From NCBI RefSeq assembly GCF_900156655.1, contig NZ_FTOG01000010.1, forward strand, positions 1-64,000: a stretch of DNA of 64,000 nucleotides. Reading direction: 5' to 3'. The DNA comes from Rhodobacter aestuarii (lineage in GTDB: Bacteria; Pseudomonadota; Alphaproteobacteria; Rhodobacterales; Rhodobacteraceae). The notes beneath the pieces are model-generated. The model made no database searches. It saw nothing but the letters and a program-made list of their open reading frames with translations, and had not been told where the DNA came from. This document shows, piece by piece, positions 17,664 through 27,041 of this stretch; the first letter of the stretch is position 1; each line of letters opens with the position of its first letter. A program made the position numbers and the translations under genes.

Positions 17664-18244
17664 TGGAGGTTCGGGTTCTCACTGGCCCCGCTTTGGATGC
17701 CGCGCTCGACGATGTCGCGGCGCTGCGCATCGCGGTGTTTCGCGATTGGCCCTATATCTATGATGGCTCGCTCGACTATGAGCGGCGCTATCTGGAAAGC
17801 TATCGAAACTCTGAAAACGCGGTGGTTGTGGGGGCCTTTGATGGCGCGCGGCTGGTCGGCGCGGCCACTGGCACGCCGCTCGAAGACCATGCCGATGATT
17901 TCGCCGCGCCCTTTGCGGAGACGGGGCTGACGCTTGAAGAAGTGTTTTACTGCGCCGAATCGGTGCTGCTGCCAGACTATCGCGGGCGCGGGTTGGGCCA
18001 CGCTTTCTTTGACGCGCGCGAGGCGCATGGCCGCGCGCTTGGGCGCAGCTATTCCGCCTTTTGCTCGGTGATCCGGCCCGACGATCATCCGCTCAAACCC
18101 GCCACCTACCGCCCGCTCGATGCGTTTTGGCGCAAGCGCGGTTATGCCCCCATGCCGGGCGTTGTGGCGCATTTTCGCTGGACCGATCTGGGCGACAGCA
18201 CCCAAACTGAAAAGGCGCTGCAATTTTGGGGGAAGCCGCTGTGA
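17663..18244 (+). CDS. GNAT-family acetyltransferase
   Basis: The protein has 193 residues. The acetyl-CoA loop is in ESVLLPDYRGRGLGHAFFDARE (RGRGLG). The C-terminal part (YRPLDAFWRKRGYAPMPGVVAHFRWTDLGD) has the end strands common to GNATs that accompany carbon-nitrogen hydrolases. It overlaps the nitrilase-family gene by four bases, so the two may act in one pathway or form an acylation/amide-cleavage pair. The substrate is unknown. Confidence 0.85.
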   Translation: MEVRVLTGPALDAALDDVAALRIAVFRDWPYIYDGSLDYERRYLESYRNSENAVVVGAFDGARLVGAATGTPLEDHADDFAAPFAETGLTLEEVFYCAESVLLPDYRGRGLGHAFFDAREAHGRALGRSYSAFCSVIRPDDHPLKPATYRPLDAFWRKRGYAPMPGVVAHFRWTDLGDSTQTEKALQFWGKPL

Positions 18245-19146
18245 GACGCATCACCATTGCTTCTGCGGCTTATCCTCTGGATTGGCTCGCGGATTGGGCC
18301 GCTTATGAGGCGAAAATTCGCGCTTGGGTGCAAAGTGCCGCGCTCAAACAGGCCGATTTGCTGGTTTTTCCCGAATATGGCGCGATGGAGCTTGCCTCGC
18401 TTGGCGGGGCCGAGGTTGCGGCAGATTTGGAACGCGCGGTCGCCGAAGTCGCGCGCCATCACGATGCGATGGAACGGCTTTTTGAAGGGCTCGCGATCGA
18501 ATTTGGCCTTTATATCTTGGCTCCCTCTGGCCCGGTGGTCGAGGGGATGGTGCGGCGCAATCGGGCGGCGCTTTTTGGCCCCTCAGGCCGGATTGGGCAT
18601 CAAGACAAGGCAATCATGACGCGGTTTGAGCGTGAAGATTGGTTCATTGATGCCGGAGTTGAGGGGCTGCGCCTGTTTGACACGGGGCTTGGGCGGATCG
18701 CAGTGCTTATCTGTTATGACAGCGAATTTCCGCTGCTCGCGCGCGCGGTTTGCGAGGCGGGGGCAGAGCTTCTTCTGGTGCCAAGCTGCACCGATACGCG
18801 CGCGGGCTACCACCGCGTTCGCACCGGCGCACAGGCCCGCGCGCTTGAAAACCAATGCGTCTCGGTCCAGTCGGTGATTGTGGGGCAGGCTGCTTGGTGC
18901 CCTGCTGTCGATGAAAATCACGGTGCTGCAGCGCTTTATGCCCCCGCTGACGTGAATTGGTGCGACACGGGCGTGATCGCCGAAGGGGGCTATGACGAAC
19001 CCGGTTGGGTCACCGCCACGGTTGATCTGGAAGCGGTTGTCAAAGCCCGCACCGACGGCGAGGTGCTGACCTTCCGCCATTGGTCCGAACAGCCTATGCA
19101 AGCTGCGCATGTCCACCTTGTCATGGAAAACCCCCGCAAGGCTTGA
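18241..19146 (+). CDS. Carbon-nitrogen hydrolase (nitrilase superfamily)
   Basis: The protein has about 301 residues from a GTG preceded by GGGGGAAG. The catalytic triad of the superfamily is visible: Glu in LLVFPEYGAME, Lys in GHQDKAIMTRFE and Cys in VLICYDSEFP. It probably hydrolyses an amide or nitrile in the cytoplasm. The pairing with an overlapping GNAT gene recalls bacterial amidase/acetyltransferase pairs. The exact substrate cannot be named. An in-frame ATG five codons upstream is another possible start. Confidence 0.9.
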   Translation: MRRITIASAAYPLDWLADWAAYEAKIRAWVQSAALKQADLLVFPEYGAMELASLGGAEVAADLERAVAEVARHHDAMERLFEGLAIEFGLYILAPSGPVVEGMVRRNRAALFGPSGRIGHQDKAIMTRFEREDWFIDAGVEGLRLFDTGLGRIAVLICYDSEFPLLARAVCEAGAELLLVPSCTDTRAGYHRVRTGAQARALENQCVSVQSVIVGQAAWCPAVDENHGAAALYAPADVNWCDTGVIAEGGYDEPGWVTATVDLEAVVKARTDGEVLTFRHWSEQPMQAAHVHLVMENPRKA

Positions 19147-19224
19147 CATTGCGCTTGAATTTTTCCTGATCCGGGCGCATGTATCGCGCGCCCGCGATCG
19201 GCGGGTATCCCTAATGGAGTGACC

Positions 19225-19443
19225 ATGGCCAAGGAAGAAATGCTCGAATTCCCCGGCGTCGTGAAGGAACTCCTGCCGAACGCGACGTTCAAGGTCGAGC
19301 TGGAAAACGGCCATGAGATCATCGCGCATATGGCAGGCAAGATGCGGAAAAACCGCATCCGTGTTCTGGCTGGCGACCGGGTTCAGGTGGAAATGAACAC
19401 CTATGACCTGACGAAGGGTCGCATCAACTACCGGTTCAAGTGA
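19225..19443 (+). CDS. infA: Translation initiation factor IF-1
   Basis: The protein has 72 residues: [20 protein letters not shown], the S1/OB-fold motif [23 protein letters not shown], then [29 protein letters not shown], the expected complete IF-1. It sits in the A site of the 30S subunit during initiation. The ATG has GGAGTG upstream. A two-codon longer frame exists but lacks spacing. Its stop overlaps the GTG start of maf, a common alphaproteobacterial arrangement. Confidence 0.98.
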   Translation: MAKEEMLEFPGVVKELLPNATFKVELENGHEIIAHMAGKMRKNRIRVLAGDRVQVEMNTYDLTKGRINYRFK

Positions 19444-20015
19444 AGCTGATCTTAGGATCGGCCAGCCCCCGTCGGCGTGAGCTTCTGGCCCAATTGGGGC
19501 TAGAGCCCGCTGCGGTACGTGCCCCCGACATTGATGAAACGCCCGCCAAGGGCGAGCGCCCGCGCGATTATGTAGCGCGGATGGCGCGGGAAAAGGCGGC
19601 CATTCTGCCCTGCGCCGCCGATGAGGTGGTGATCTGCGCCGATACCACGGTGACCTGTGGCCGCCGGATCTTGGGCAAACCCGAAAATGAAAAAGAGGCG
19701 GCCGAGTTTTTGTGGCTGCTGTCTGGCCGACGCCACCATGTGCTAACGGCTGTTGCCGTGCGTTCCGCGACGGGACTGCGCGAGCGGCTGGTGGATACGG
19801 TGGTGAAATTCCGCCCGCTCTCGAATGCCGATGTGAACGGCTATCTTGCCAGCGGCGAATGGCGCGGTAAGGCGGGCGGCTATGCGATCCAAGGGTTGGG
19901 CGGCGCCTTTGTGCCGTGGATCCAAGGCTCGTTCAGCGCGGTTGTGGGGCTGCCCTTGGCCGAAACCGCTCTTTTGCTACAATCGGCGGGCATCGCGATG
20001 GGAGAAAGCGCATGA
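19440..20015 (+). CDS. maf: Maf-family nucleotide pyrophosphatase
   Basis: The protein has 191 residues from a GTG that overlaps the infA stop. The signature is [18 protein letters not shown] at the start, with the DIDET, ADTTV and GKP motifs and the late [28 protein letters not shown] region. Maf proteins hydrolyse non-canonical or selected NTPs to monophosphates. The position between infA and the RNase E/G gene is conserved in related bacteria. It overlaps the next gene by four bases. Confidence 0.95.
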   Translation: MKLILGSASPRRRELLAQLGLEPAAVRAPDIDETPAKGERPRDYVARMAREKAAILPCAADEVVICADTTVTCGRRILGKPENEKEAAEFLWLLSGRRHHVLTAVAVRSATGLRERLVDTVVKFRPLSNADVNGYLASGEWRGKAGGYAIQGLGGAFVPWIQGSFSAVVGLPLAETALLLQSAGIAMGESA

Positions 20016-21052
20016 AAGGCCGGGTCGTTGTTCTTGGCGAGGTAAAGGGGCTTGAGGCGGCCGCTTTGATGGTCGACGGGCGGCTTGAAGACCTGATCGT
20101 CGATGCCTCGGATGCGGTGGCTTTGGCGCCCGGAGCGATCTGTCGCGCCAAGGTTGAGCGGCAGATGAAGGGCCAAGGCGGCGTTTTCGTGCAGCTTCCG
20201 GGCAACGAAAAGGGCTTTCTGCGCGATGCCAAGGGGCTTTCGCCGGGGCAAAGCGTTTTGTGCCAAGTCTCGGGCGGGACAGAACCCGGCAAAGCACTGC
20301 CGGTCACCTTGCGGCTTTTGTTCAAGGGCCGCTACGGCATTGTCACCCCCGGTGCGCCGGGGCTCAATGTCTCGCGCCGGATCCGCGATGAAGAGACCCG
20401 CGACGGGCTTCAAGCGCTGGCAGGCGTGGTGATGGAAGGCTCCGATATGGGGCTGATCTTGCGCTCGGCTTGCGAAGGCACCGAAGAGGGCGAGATCGTC
20501 GAAGACCTTGCAGGCTTGCGGGATTTGGCCGAAGCCGTTTTGGGTGATAGCGAAGGCGCGCCGGAGCTTCTGGTGGATGCCCCCGGCCCCCACGAAGAAG
20601 CATGGCGCGACTGGGCCGACCCGGTGCCGGATGAAGTGGTCGAAGGGTTTGAGGCCCACGGCGTGCTAGAGGCGATCGACGCGGTTCTCTCGCCGCGCGT
20701 AGCGCTGCCGGGTGGCGGGCACATGATGATCGAGCCGACCCGCGCGCTGATTGCCGTGGATATCAATACCGGCAATGACACCTCGCCCGCCGCGAGCCTA
20801 AAAGCCAATATCGCCGCCGCGCGGGATTTGCCGCGCCAGTTGCGGCTGCGCGGCCTTGGTGGGCAGGTGGTGGTGGATTTTGCGCCGATGCCGAAAAAAG
20901 GCCGTGCCACGCTGGAGCAACAACTCCGCGCCGCCTTCAAGGGCGAAGCGGCGGAAACCAGCTTGGCCGGGTGGACACCGCTCGGCATGTATGAGCTTGT
21001 GCGCAAACGCGACCGGGTGGCGCTGGCGACGCTGATCGGTGGCGCGGCATGA
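20012..21052 (+). CDS. Ribonuclease E/G family protein
   Basis: The protein has 346 residues from the ATG overlapping the maf stop, shorter than typical RNase G (about 490) and E. It keeps the catalytic core end: [13 protein letters not shown], with the Asp residues that bind Mg2+, and the later [13 protein letters not shown], where the usual IDFIDM/R motif is changed. The zinc-link and C-terminal parts of RNase E are absent. It resembles the short RNase E/G-like proteins found between maf and yacG in Rhodobacterales, and may cleave RNA or only bind it. Confidence 0.85.
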   Translation: MKGRVVVLGEVKGLEAAALMVDGRLEDLIVDASDAVALAPGAICRAKVERQMKGQGGVFVQLPGNEKGFLRDAKGLSPGQSVLCQVSGGTEPGKALPVTLRLLFKGRYGIVTPGAPGLNVSRRIRDEETRDGLQALAGVVMEGSDMGLILRSACEGTEEGEIVEDLAGLRDLAEAVLGDSEGAPELLVDAPGPHEEAWRDWADPVPDEVVEGFEAHGVLEAIDAVLSPRVALPGGGHMMIEPTRALIAVDINTGNDTSPAASLKANIAAARDLPRQLRLRGLGGQVVVDFAPMPKKGRATLEQQLRAAFKGEAAETSLAGWTPLGMYELVRKRDRVALATLIGGAA

Positions 21053-21234
21053 GCTGCCCGATCTGCGGCAAAGACGCCGATCCGAAATATCGTCCCTTCT
21101 GTTCGAAGCGCTGTGCCGACATTGATTTGGCGCGCTGGCTCAATGGGTCTTATGTGATTCCGGGCCAAGCGCTTGAGGAAGATGACCCCGCGCGGGAGCG
21201 TGATCCCGACGACACGGGCGGGCTGCGACACTGA
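21049..21234 (+). CDS. yacG: DNA gyrase inhibitor YacG
   Basis: The protein has 61 residues with the four-Cys zinc site [29 protein letters not shown], followed by the short variable tail of the family. YacG binds GyrB and inhibits gyrase in E. coli. It overlaps the RNase E/G-family stop by four bases. The length and Cys spacing are normal. Confidence 0.95.
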   Translation: MSCPICGKDADPKYRPFCSKRCADIDLARWLNGSYVIPGQALEEDDPARERDPDDTGGLRH

Positions 21235-21327
21235 TCTGATCGCGCGACGCAAAAATTCGCAAATACCCTCTGGACAGCCCCCGCGCCCTCGTCTAGTAAC
21301 CCCCCACCAACGCCGGAACGGCCCGGT

Positions 21328-21403
21328 GCCCAGATAGCTCAGTTGGTAGAGCAGCGGATTGAAAATCCGCGTGTCGCTGGTTCGATTCCGGCTCTGGGCA
21401 CCA
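21328..21403 (+). tRNA. tRNA-Phe(GAA)
   Basis: A 76-nt cloverleaf including encoded CCA. The acceptor GCCCAGA pairs with TCTGGGC, the D-arm is GCTC/GAGC, the anticodon loop carries GAA between GGATT and AATCC, and the T-loop is TTCGATT. The 3' side borders a stretch of integrase debris and short repeats, so it may be an old insertion site. Confidence 0.97.
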
Positions 21404-21469
21404 CTTAAACCCCCGAAAACAAATAAACTTTTGAAGAAGCCGCTGCAGGTCTATTGCGTAGCCCTCGTT

Positions 21470-21491
21470 CTGGGCTACATCTGGGCTACAT
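21470..21491. repeat. Tandem 11-bp repeats after tRNA-Phe
   Basis: CTGGGCTACAT occurs twice in a row, and its core is inverted (GTAGCCC) at 21458-21464. The placement about 65 bp from the tRNA 3' end suits integrase arm sites of a lost element. Confidence 0.5.
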
Positions 21492-21581
21492 TTCGTGTGC
21501 GCTTGATGTGATGCTTCGAGGCGGAGATTCTATGCGTGGGGTTGGCAAGGTGAAGGCCGCAACCCTTCCCTGAAATCCGAG

Positions 21582-21854
21582 ATGAAGCCCGCTCGCGACC
21601 GAATGCAGCACCGGAGAAGATCATTGAACGCACAGTCGCTAGCAAACGAAGTCTATCTGAAGGTCGAGGAAGTTGCCGCGCGCTACGGCGTCTCCATTGA
21701 CACGATTTATCGGTGGAAAAGAAACGGCGACTTCCCGAAAGCGCGAAAAATCGGTCCCGGCGTCACGCGCTGGCGACTGTCTGATCTGATCGAGCACGAA
21801 GCGAATATGCAAGCGTGCTTCGCAACGCACCTGAACATTCCTCATAACGAATGA
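21582..21854 (+). CDS. AlpA-like helix-turn-helix protein
   Basis: About 90 residues with a MerR/AlpA-type winged helix: YLKVEEVAARYGVSIDTIYRWKRNGDFPKARKIGPGVTRWRLSDLIEHEA. AlpA-like proteins act as excisionases or integrase-gene activators in integrative elements. The start codon is uncertain; the conserved part begins near residue 24, and a start closer to it is possible. It lies in the tRNA-Phe scar, where the integrase itself is broken. Confidence 0.7.
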   Translation: MKPARDRMQHRRRSLNAQSLANEVYLKVEEVAARYGVSIDTIYRWKRNGDFPKARKIGPGVTRWRLSDLIEHEANMQACFATHLNIPHNE

Positions 21855-22060
21855 TCACTCTGTGAGCGAGGGGCTCGCGCCCCTCCCCAGGGAATGGCTG
21901 AGGTCCAGCGTTCCGGCGCCCCATCCCTCATTTAGCGCTCGGTGCGCGCTTTATCCTTTCGCTCCAATCGCGGAAATGCTGGTCCCGTTGTCCCATGCTG
22001 TGAGGCAGGTTGTGCCTAGCGGCAGAAGACCCTCACCCTAGGATTGACCTCGCGCCCGCG

Positions 22061-23020
22061 TCAGGCCGTGCTTGCCATTTGACATAGGATTTCGAACATC
22101 ACCGAAGTCCCCAGCCACGCGGTCCCGCCCGTTGGGTCGAAAGGCGGTGACACCTCGACAAGATCGGCCCCGATGATGTTGACCCCATCAAGCAATCGGA
22201 CCACCTGCAGGGCTTGGTAGGAATTCGGCCCACCAATCTCGGGCGTGCCCGTGCCAGGCGCGAAGGCCGGGTCAATGAAGTCGATGTCATAAGACAGGTA
22301 GGTGGGCGCCGTGCCGACGATCTCGCGCGCCTCGGCCATGACGTCTTCCACACCGCGCTGGTGAAATTCTTCGATTGGGATCACCCGCACGCCAACGCTG
22401 GCGGCAAAGTCGCGGTCCTCGCTGTCATAGGTCGTGCCGCGAATGCCGATTTGCACAACCCGCTTGGGATCGAGCAGATTTTCCTCGATCGCGCGGCGGA
22501 AGGGCGTGCCGTGGGTATACATATTGCCGCCGAAATAGCTGTGAAACAGATCGGTGTGGCTGTCGAAATGGATCATGCCAAGCGGTGCCGCTTTGCCGAG
22601 TGCGCGCAGGATCGGCAGCGAATTGAGGTGATCACCCCCGGCGGTAAGCGGGCGGATGCCGTGGGCCATGATCCCCTCCATGAACCGGGTGATCCGTGCC
22701 ATCGCATCATGGATATCGGCCGGGTTGGGGGCAATGTCGCCCAGATCGGCGCAATTTATCGCCTCAAAGGGGCGCACCCCGGTCGCGCCATTTTGCGCGC
22801 GGATCATGGTGGAGCAATCGCGCAATTGCCGTGGCCCGTGACGCGGGCCGGGGCGGTTAGTGGTGCCAGAATCCCACGGGCTCCCGATCAGACCGATCTG
22901 CACCTCTTTCAGCCGAGGATCATCAAGCGCCACATAGGGCAGCCGCATAAAGGTGGGCACGCCCGCATATCGCGGCAGATCAAAGCCAGAAACCGGATGA
23001 AAGAAGGGATGGCTGGGCAT
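22061..23020 (-). CDS. Agmatinase/arginase-family ureohydrolase
   Basis: The protein has 319 residues from the ATG preceded by AGGAG. The dinuclear Mn ligands are in place: GGDH, HFDSHTD, and SYDIDFIDPAFAPGTGTPEIGG. The enzyme releases urea from a guanidino compound. Agmatine, guanidinobutyrate and guanidinopropionate are all possible; the family does not reveal which. The usual HFDAHTD has Ser in place of Ala. It stands alone within the tRNA-Phe scar and has no visible transporter or regulator beside it. Confidence 0.92.
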   Translation of the reverse strand: MPSHPFFHPVSGFDLPRYAGVPTFMRLPYVALDDPRLKEVQIGLIGSPWDSGTTNRPGPRHGPRQLRDCSTMIRAQNGATGVRPFEAINCADLGDIAPNPADIHDAMARITRFMEGIMAHGIRPLTAGGDHLNSLPILRALGKAAPLGMIHFDSHTDLFHSYFGGNMYTHGTPFRRAIEENLLDPKRVVQIGIRGTTYDSEDRDFAASVGVRVIPIEEFHQRGVEDVMAEAREIVGTAPTYLSYDIDFIDPAFAPGTGTPEIGGPNSYQALQVVRLLDGVNIIGADLVEVSPPFDPTGGTAWLGTSVMFEILCQMASTA

Positions 23021-23279
23021 GTTCGGCTCCTGTTGCATTATCGGGCTGCCACCGGCGCGTGTGGGGGCGGTGACAGCATTTGTTTGAGACGCTATGCGGG
23101 CGAGGAGAATTCCTCCACTGATGAAAGCACCGATAGGATCAAGCCGAGCGGGCAAGTGGCGCGTTTGCCGCCAATGTGCGCCGGGACTGCCCTGAAAGAG
23201 CGCAGATGAATGACGCGAACCCTGGGACCAGGTGGGACTGGTTTCGCGTCAGTCTGGTCAGAGATACCCCTCCGACGCC

Positions 23280-23447
23280 TCATCCCGCGTCCAGAAGTTC
23301 ACGCAGCTTGCGCACGCGTTCTGGTGTGATCTTCGGATCGCGCCCCGCACTGATCACCCGGATGAACTCGATCCACGCCTTTTCGTTTTCAGAAAGCTGG
23401 TCCCACTGTCCCAGTGGTCCCATCGGTGTGATGAAGAGATCGGTCAT
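23280..23447 (-). CDS. Small hypothetical protein (55 aa)
   Basis: The frame starts MTDLFITPMGPLGQWDQLSENEKAWIEF and ends KITPERVRKLRELLDAG. The composition looks protein-like, with two amphipathic helices, but the ribosome site is weak. I do not recognise a domain. It lies in the decayed segment between the ureohydrolase and the DUF262 fragment. Confidence 0.45.
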   Translation of the reverse strand: MTDLFITPMGPLGQWDQLSENEKAWIEFIRVISAGRDPKITPERVRKLRELLDAG

Positions 23448-23496
23448 TTGCCAAAGATGCCCCGCAGGGTGGTCCGCCCTCGCGCGGTCATGCGCG

Positions 23497-23942
23497 GATC
23501 GCCCTTCAACCACCTGATCGACCCCGACCCGGACCAGCTACTCCGTGTATCAATTGCTTACGGTTTCGGTCGTGGGCGTCTCAAGAGCGTTTATCAGATT
23601 CTCAGAGGCAAGGATGGTGAGACCGGCGAGTTCACCGTTTCGAAGCGCGACGCACAGTTCGAGGTGCTGAAGTCCGCGCAGGCCGAGGTGCTAGACCTGA
23701 CAAACTGGCATCAGTTTCTCAGCGCGATCGTCGGTGCGGGTTTCCGTAGCGCCGAGATGATTTCATCAAACAATGCGCTCCTTTATGCCTATGCGTTCTA
23801 TCTGCTCGGTCGAAAACGCTATGCTGTGCCTGAGCATGTGCTTCAGAAGCTTATCGGGCGATGGTTCTTTGCCACCTCGCTTACCGGGCGATACACGGGG
23901 TCTCCGGAAACTGTCATGGATGCCGACTTGGCCCGGCTATGA
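23497..23942 (+). pseudogene. C-terminal fragment of a DUF262-type protein
   Basis: About 145 codons resemble the C-terminal part of DUF262/GmrSD-like proteins: FEVLKSAQAEVLDLTNWHQFLSAIVGAGFRS, LLYAYAFYLLGRKRYAVPEHVLQKLIGRWFFATSLTGRYTGSPET. The N-terminal DUF262 domain with its DGQQR-type motif is missing, and no start codon with a ribosome site precedes the fragment. DUF262 proteins take part in modification-dependent restriction, so this may be the remains of an old defence gene. Confidence 0.55.
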
Positions 23943-23945
23943 GAC

Positions 23946-24657
23946 GTGTAAAATCGCCTATTCGCTGCGAACAAGATCAGCCAAAATTGCCGCCGCTCGT
24001 GCCAGACGCGCCGCCGATCAGCTGGATGAATACTGGTATCACTTACGCTCGCAGGATGCGGCCTTGCCGGGGATGCATCGGCTCCGTCTTGGCAATGTCG
24101 GGGCGTCCACTCAGCCGAGCGCGGCACCTGAGCCCGTGAGCGGCACGGCAAAACTCTCTGAGGCAGTCGGGATCTATCTCCGTCTTAAGGGCAAAGATCG
24201 CCCTGTGACCTTCCACAGAGGGGCTGAACGGTCCTGCGGCTACGTCATCGACGTTTGCGGCGACAAGGACCTCATGGCCTACACCAAGGCCGACGCGAAC
24301 CGTTTCCGCGATTCTTTGATGGAACGTGGTCTGACGGGCAGCAGTATCAGCCGGATCTTCGGGACGGTACGCTCCATTATCAACTTCGTGGCGAGTGAAT
24401 TGGGTGTCATAATGACCAACCCGTTCGGGAAGGTCTATTTTGACCGCTCGGCGGGCGTGAAGGACCGCAACCCCTTGCCTGATGACGCTTTGCGTAAGGT
24501 ACAAAGCGAATGCCAACACCTCGACGATGACCTACGCTGGCTGGTTAAGACCGACGCGTCAAAACGAGAACCTCCGTCCGCTCCGTTCCTCTGTGCGCCG
24601 ATGCCTTGGAGGCTGCGAAGGAAGCGGTCATGCGCCTTGGCTGGATGTATCCTCTAG
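23946..24657 (+). pseudogene. Truncated tyrosine integrase
   Basis: The frame keeps the core-binding domain of a DUF6538-type integrase (LSEAVGIYLRLKGK, FHRGAERSCGYVIDVCGDKDLMAYTKADANRFRDSLMERGLTGSSISRIFGTVRSIINFVASELGV). It loses similarity at about 24545 (DDDLRWLVKTD), just where the catalytic domain should begin. No R-HxxR-Y set follows. The N-terminus is also lost where the DUF262 fragment ends. It is a broken integrase, probably the one that once served the tRNA-Phe site. Confidence 0.7.
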
Positions 24658-24837
24658 CGACGAACCTCCCCGCTGATCCCACCGCTGAGCGGCACGGCAA
24701 AGCTCGCGGAACTCGCCAAGCGTGCTTGTCACATGCGCGCCCCAGGCGCCGCTTTGTCGCTCCCTCAATTGTCATTCCTGTTTGACATTTGGCGGAGTGG
24801 GGGAAATCCTGCCGCCAAATTGGCGCAGGAGGCAGGC

Positions 24838-25944
24838 ATGAAGATCGACGGAACCCATTATCGCACGATCTGGCAAGATGACGCGGGCGTGGTGCAGGTG
24901 ATTGATCAGCGTTGGCTGCCGCATGAATTGCGCATTGTGCCGCTGAAAACCCGCGCCGATTTTGTTGTGGCGATCCGCGATATGTGGGTGCGGGGCGCGC
25001 CGCTGATTGGGGCGGCGGCCGCTTGGGGCGTGGCCGTCGCGATGCAAGAAGACCCGTCCGATGCGGGTCTGACGGAAACTTGGGACGTGCTGCACGAAAC
25101 TCGCCCGACGGCGATCAACCTGCGTTGGGCTTTGGATGAAATGGAGCGTGTGCTGCGTCCGCTCGCCCCGGCCGAACGTGCCGAAGCCGCCGCCAAGCGC
25201 GCCGCAGAGATTTGTGATGAAGATGTGGAGATCAACCGCAATATCGGCCTGCATGGGCTTGAGATCATCAAAGCGATTGCCGCCAAGAAGCCCGGTCAAA
25301 CCGTCAATATTCTGACCCATTGTAACGCGGGTTGGCTTGCCACGGTCGATTGGGGCACAGCAACCTCGCCCATCTATCACGCGCATGAGGCGGGCATTCC
25401 GGTGCATGTGTTTGTGGATGAAACGCGCCCCCGCAACCAAGGCGCGCAACTCACCGCTTGGGAGCTCAATCACCACGGCATTCCGCATTCCTTGGTGGTG
25501 GATAACGCCGGTGGCCATTTCATGCAGCATGGCGAGGTGGATATGGTGATTGTGGGCACCGACCGTACCACCGCGCGCGGCGATGTTTGCAACAAGATCG
25601 GCACCTATCTGAAGGCGCTTGCGGCCAAGGCGAACGGTGTGCCGTTCTATGTAGCGCTTCCCTCGCCGACGATTGATTGGCGCGTGGATGATGGGGTGAA
25701 GGAAATCCCGATCGAAGAGCGCAATCAAGAAGAGGTCACTTTGGTGCAGGGCCGTGGGGCGGATGGTCAGATTGCCTTGGTGCAAATCTCGCCCGATGGC
25801 ACGCCCGCGCGCAACCCAGCCTTTGATGTGACGCCCGCCGAACTGGTGACAGGGCTCTTGACCGAGCGTGGTCTGTGCCCCGCCGACACCGCCGAGATGG
25901 AGAAGATGTTCTCTGATCTGAAATCGGCCATGTTGGCTGGCTGA
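24838..25944 (+). CDS. mtnA: S-methyl-5-thioribose-1-phosphate isomerase
   Basis: The protein has 368 residues from an ATG preceded by AGGAGG. Family marks are [26 protein letters not shown] with the catalytic Cys, [17 protein letters not shown] and [21 protein letters not shown] with the catalytic Asp. MtnA converts methylthioribose-1-phosphate to methylthioribulose-1-phosphate in methionine salvage or in the DHAP shunt for 5'-deoxynucleosides. No mtnK, mtnP or mtnBCD gene is nearby. A class II aldolase fusion follows 1.1 kb downstream, which would suit a DHAP-shunt reading, but they are split by a divergent regulator. Confidence 0.95.
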   Translation: MKIDGTHYRTIWQDDAGVVQVIDQRWLPHELRIVPLKTRADFVVAIRDMWVRGAPLIGAAAAWGVAVAMQEDPSDAGLTETWDVLHETRPTAINLRWALDEMERVLRPLAPAERAEAAAKRAAEICDEDVEINRNIGLHGLEIIKAIAAKKPGQTVNILTHCNAGWLATVDWGTATSPIYHAHEAGIPVHVFVDETRPRNQGAQLTAWELNHHGIPHSLVVDNAGGHFMQHGEVDMVIVGTDRTTARGDVCNKIGTYLKALAAKANGVPFYVALPSPTIDWRVDDGVKEIPIEERNQEEVTLVQGRGADGQIALVQISPDGTPARNPAFDVTPAELVTGLLTERGLCPADTAEMEKMFSDLKSAMLAG

Positions 25945-25985
25945 GCAAGCGATGGCCCGGCAGGCAGCCGGGCCTGATATCCATT

Positions 25986-26954
25986 TTACGCGGCCAACAG
26001 CGCCTCGGCCACGCGGGTCGAGGTGGCGATGTGGCTCACATAGCCGCCCTTGATCGCGGCAAGGCTTGGGGCGACTTTGTCGAGCCCCGGCACCACCAAT
26101 AGCCCCATCTCCAAGCCCACAAGGCGGGGCAGGGCGATGCCGATCATCCGCGCCTCAACAGGGCCCGCCATCGGTTGCCCCTCGGCATCAATGAAACGCC
26201 CGCAAATCACCCCCACCGCGCCGCGTGCGACTTGGGCGTCCAGTTCCTCGGGGCTGGCGAGCCCGCTTTCCACCACGTGGCTTTGCGCGGTGACCGTGCC
26301 TGCGGAAAACAGGAGCTTGTTTACGCCTTCCAGCGCATCCAGCTGCCGTTTCAAAATCGGCTCGGCGCGCAATTCGGCCGCCAGTTCTGCGCGGCTCAGG
26401 ATCGCGGGGGCATGAAGGTTCAGGCACCGCGCCCCAAGTCGTTGCGCGAGCCGGGTCGAGCAGGCTTCTGCCGTGAAGCCATAGGGCGTGGCCATTGACC
26501 CCACCAGTTGCAGCACCGTCAAATCTGCAATCGCGCGGGCTTCGACCTGTTCGGCCAGTTCAAAAACGGTCCGCCCCCAAGCCACGCCCAATCTGTCACC
26601 GGGGGCCAGCAAATCCGGCAGCCATTGCGCCGCGCCGCGCACCACACGCGCAAAGCTCTCTTCGGCCACGAGCCCGTCATCGGGCACGACCCATGCGCCC
26701 GCGAGCCCAAATTTCTCACGCAACTCTAAAGCCAGCCGATGCGTGGTAAAGGCAGGTGCCGCCAAGGTGATACGGATGAGCCCGGTTTCCCGCGCCTCTT
26801 GCAGGTAGTTCACCACCGTCGCGCGCGAGATCCCCAGCGCTTCTGCAATCTCCTGCTGGTTGCGGCCATCGTGGTAATACATCCACGCCACCTCAATCAC
26901 CGCATTCTCGCCGCTGACCCGCCCGAGACTGCGTCGTTTCGCGCCTGCTGCCAT
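25986..26954 (-). CDS. SorC/DeoR-type sugar-binding transcriptional regulator
   Basis: The protein has 322 residues from the ATG preceded by GGAGG. The N-terminal helix-turn-helix is AWMYYHDGRNQQEIAEALGISRATVVNYLQEARETGLIRI. The rest is the SorC C-terminal sugar-phosphate-binding domain (VAWGRTVFELAEQ, VLQLVGSM, GAVGVICGRFIDAEG). Members sense phosphorylated sugars. It is divergent from the aldolase/dehydrogenase gene and probably controls it. It converges with mtnA. Confidence 0.93.
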   Translation of the reverse strand: MAAGAKRRSLGRVSGENAVIEVAWMYYHDGRNQQEIAEALGISRATVVNYLQEARETGLIRITLAAPAFTTHRLALELREKFGLAGAWVVPDDGLVAEESFARVVRGAAQWLPDLLAPGDRLGVAWGRTVFELAEQVEARAIADLTVLQLVGSMATPYGFTAEACSTRLAQRLGARCLNLHAPAILSRAELAAELRAEPILKRQLDALEGVNKLLFSAGTVTAQSHVVESGLASPEELDAQVARGAVGVICGRFIDAEGQPMAGPVEARMIGIALPRLVGLEMGLLVVPGLDKVAPSLAAIKGGYVSHIATSTRVAEALLAA

Positions 26955-26977
26955 GGTCGCCCTCCGGTTTCGCCGTT

Positions 26978-26996
26978 TGACAAGAATAGGTGACAA
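26978..26996. promoter_or_regulatory. TGACAA repeats in the SorC/aldolase intergenic region
   Basis: TGACAA occurs at 26978-26983 and 26991-26996, 13 bp apart, between the divergent regulator and aldolase genes. It could be part of a promoter (TTTGACA) or an operator. The evidence is weak. Confidence 0.3.
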
Positions 26997-27041
26997 AAGT
27001 AAAGAAATCCAGCCGATATGCAGGTAAGCGAGGAGGTCCCG

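Larger units (their letters stand above)
21404..24830. mobile_element. Decayed element scar downstream of tRNA-Phe
   Basis: Between tRNA-Phe and mtnA lie an AlpA-like regulator, a C-terminal fragment of a DUF262 protein and a truncated tyrosine integrase, around an intact ureohydrolase gene. Tandem 11-bp repeats beside the tRNA (21470-21491) look like integrase arm sites. I found no second copy of the tRNA 3' end, so the boundaries are not proven. Confidence 0.4.

Noticed and set aside
23232-23496. Upstream extension of the DUF262 fragment as a complete gene
   Set aside because: The first 90 codons show no similarity to the family and lie antisense to a more protein-like small frame; the gene is better read as truncated.
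24545-24780. Continuation of the broken integrase in another frame as a catalytic domain
   Set aside because: None of the three frames shows the R-HxxR-Y residues; a simple frameshift does not restore the gene.
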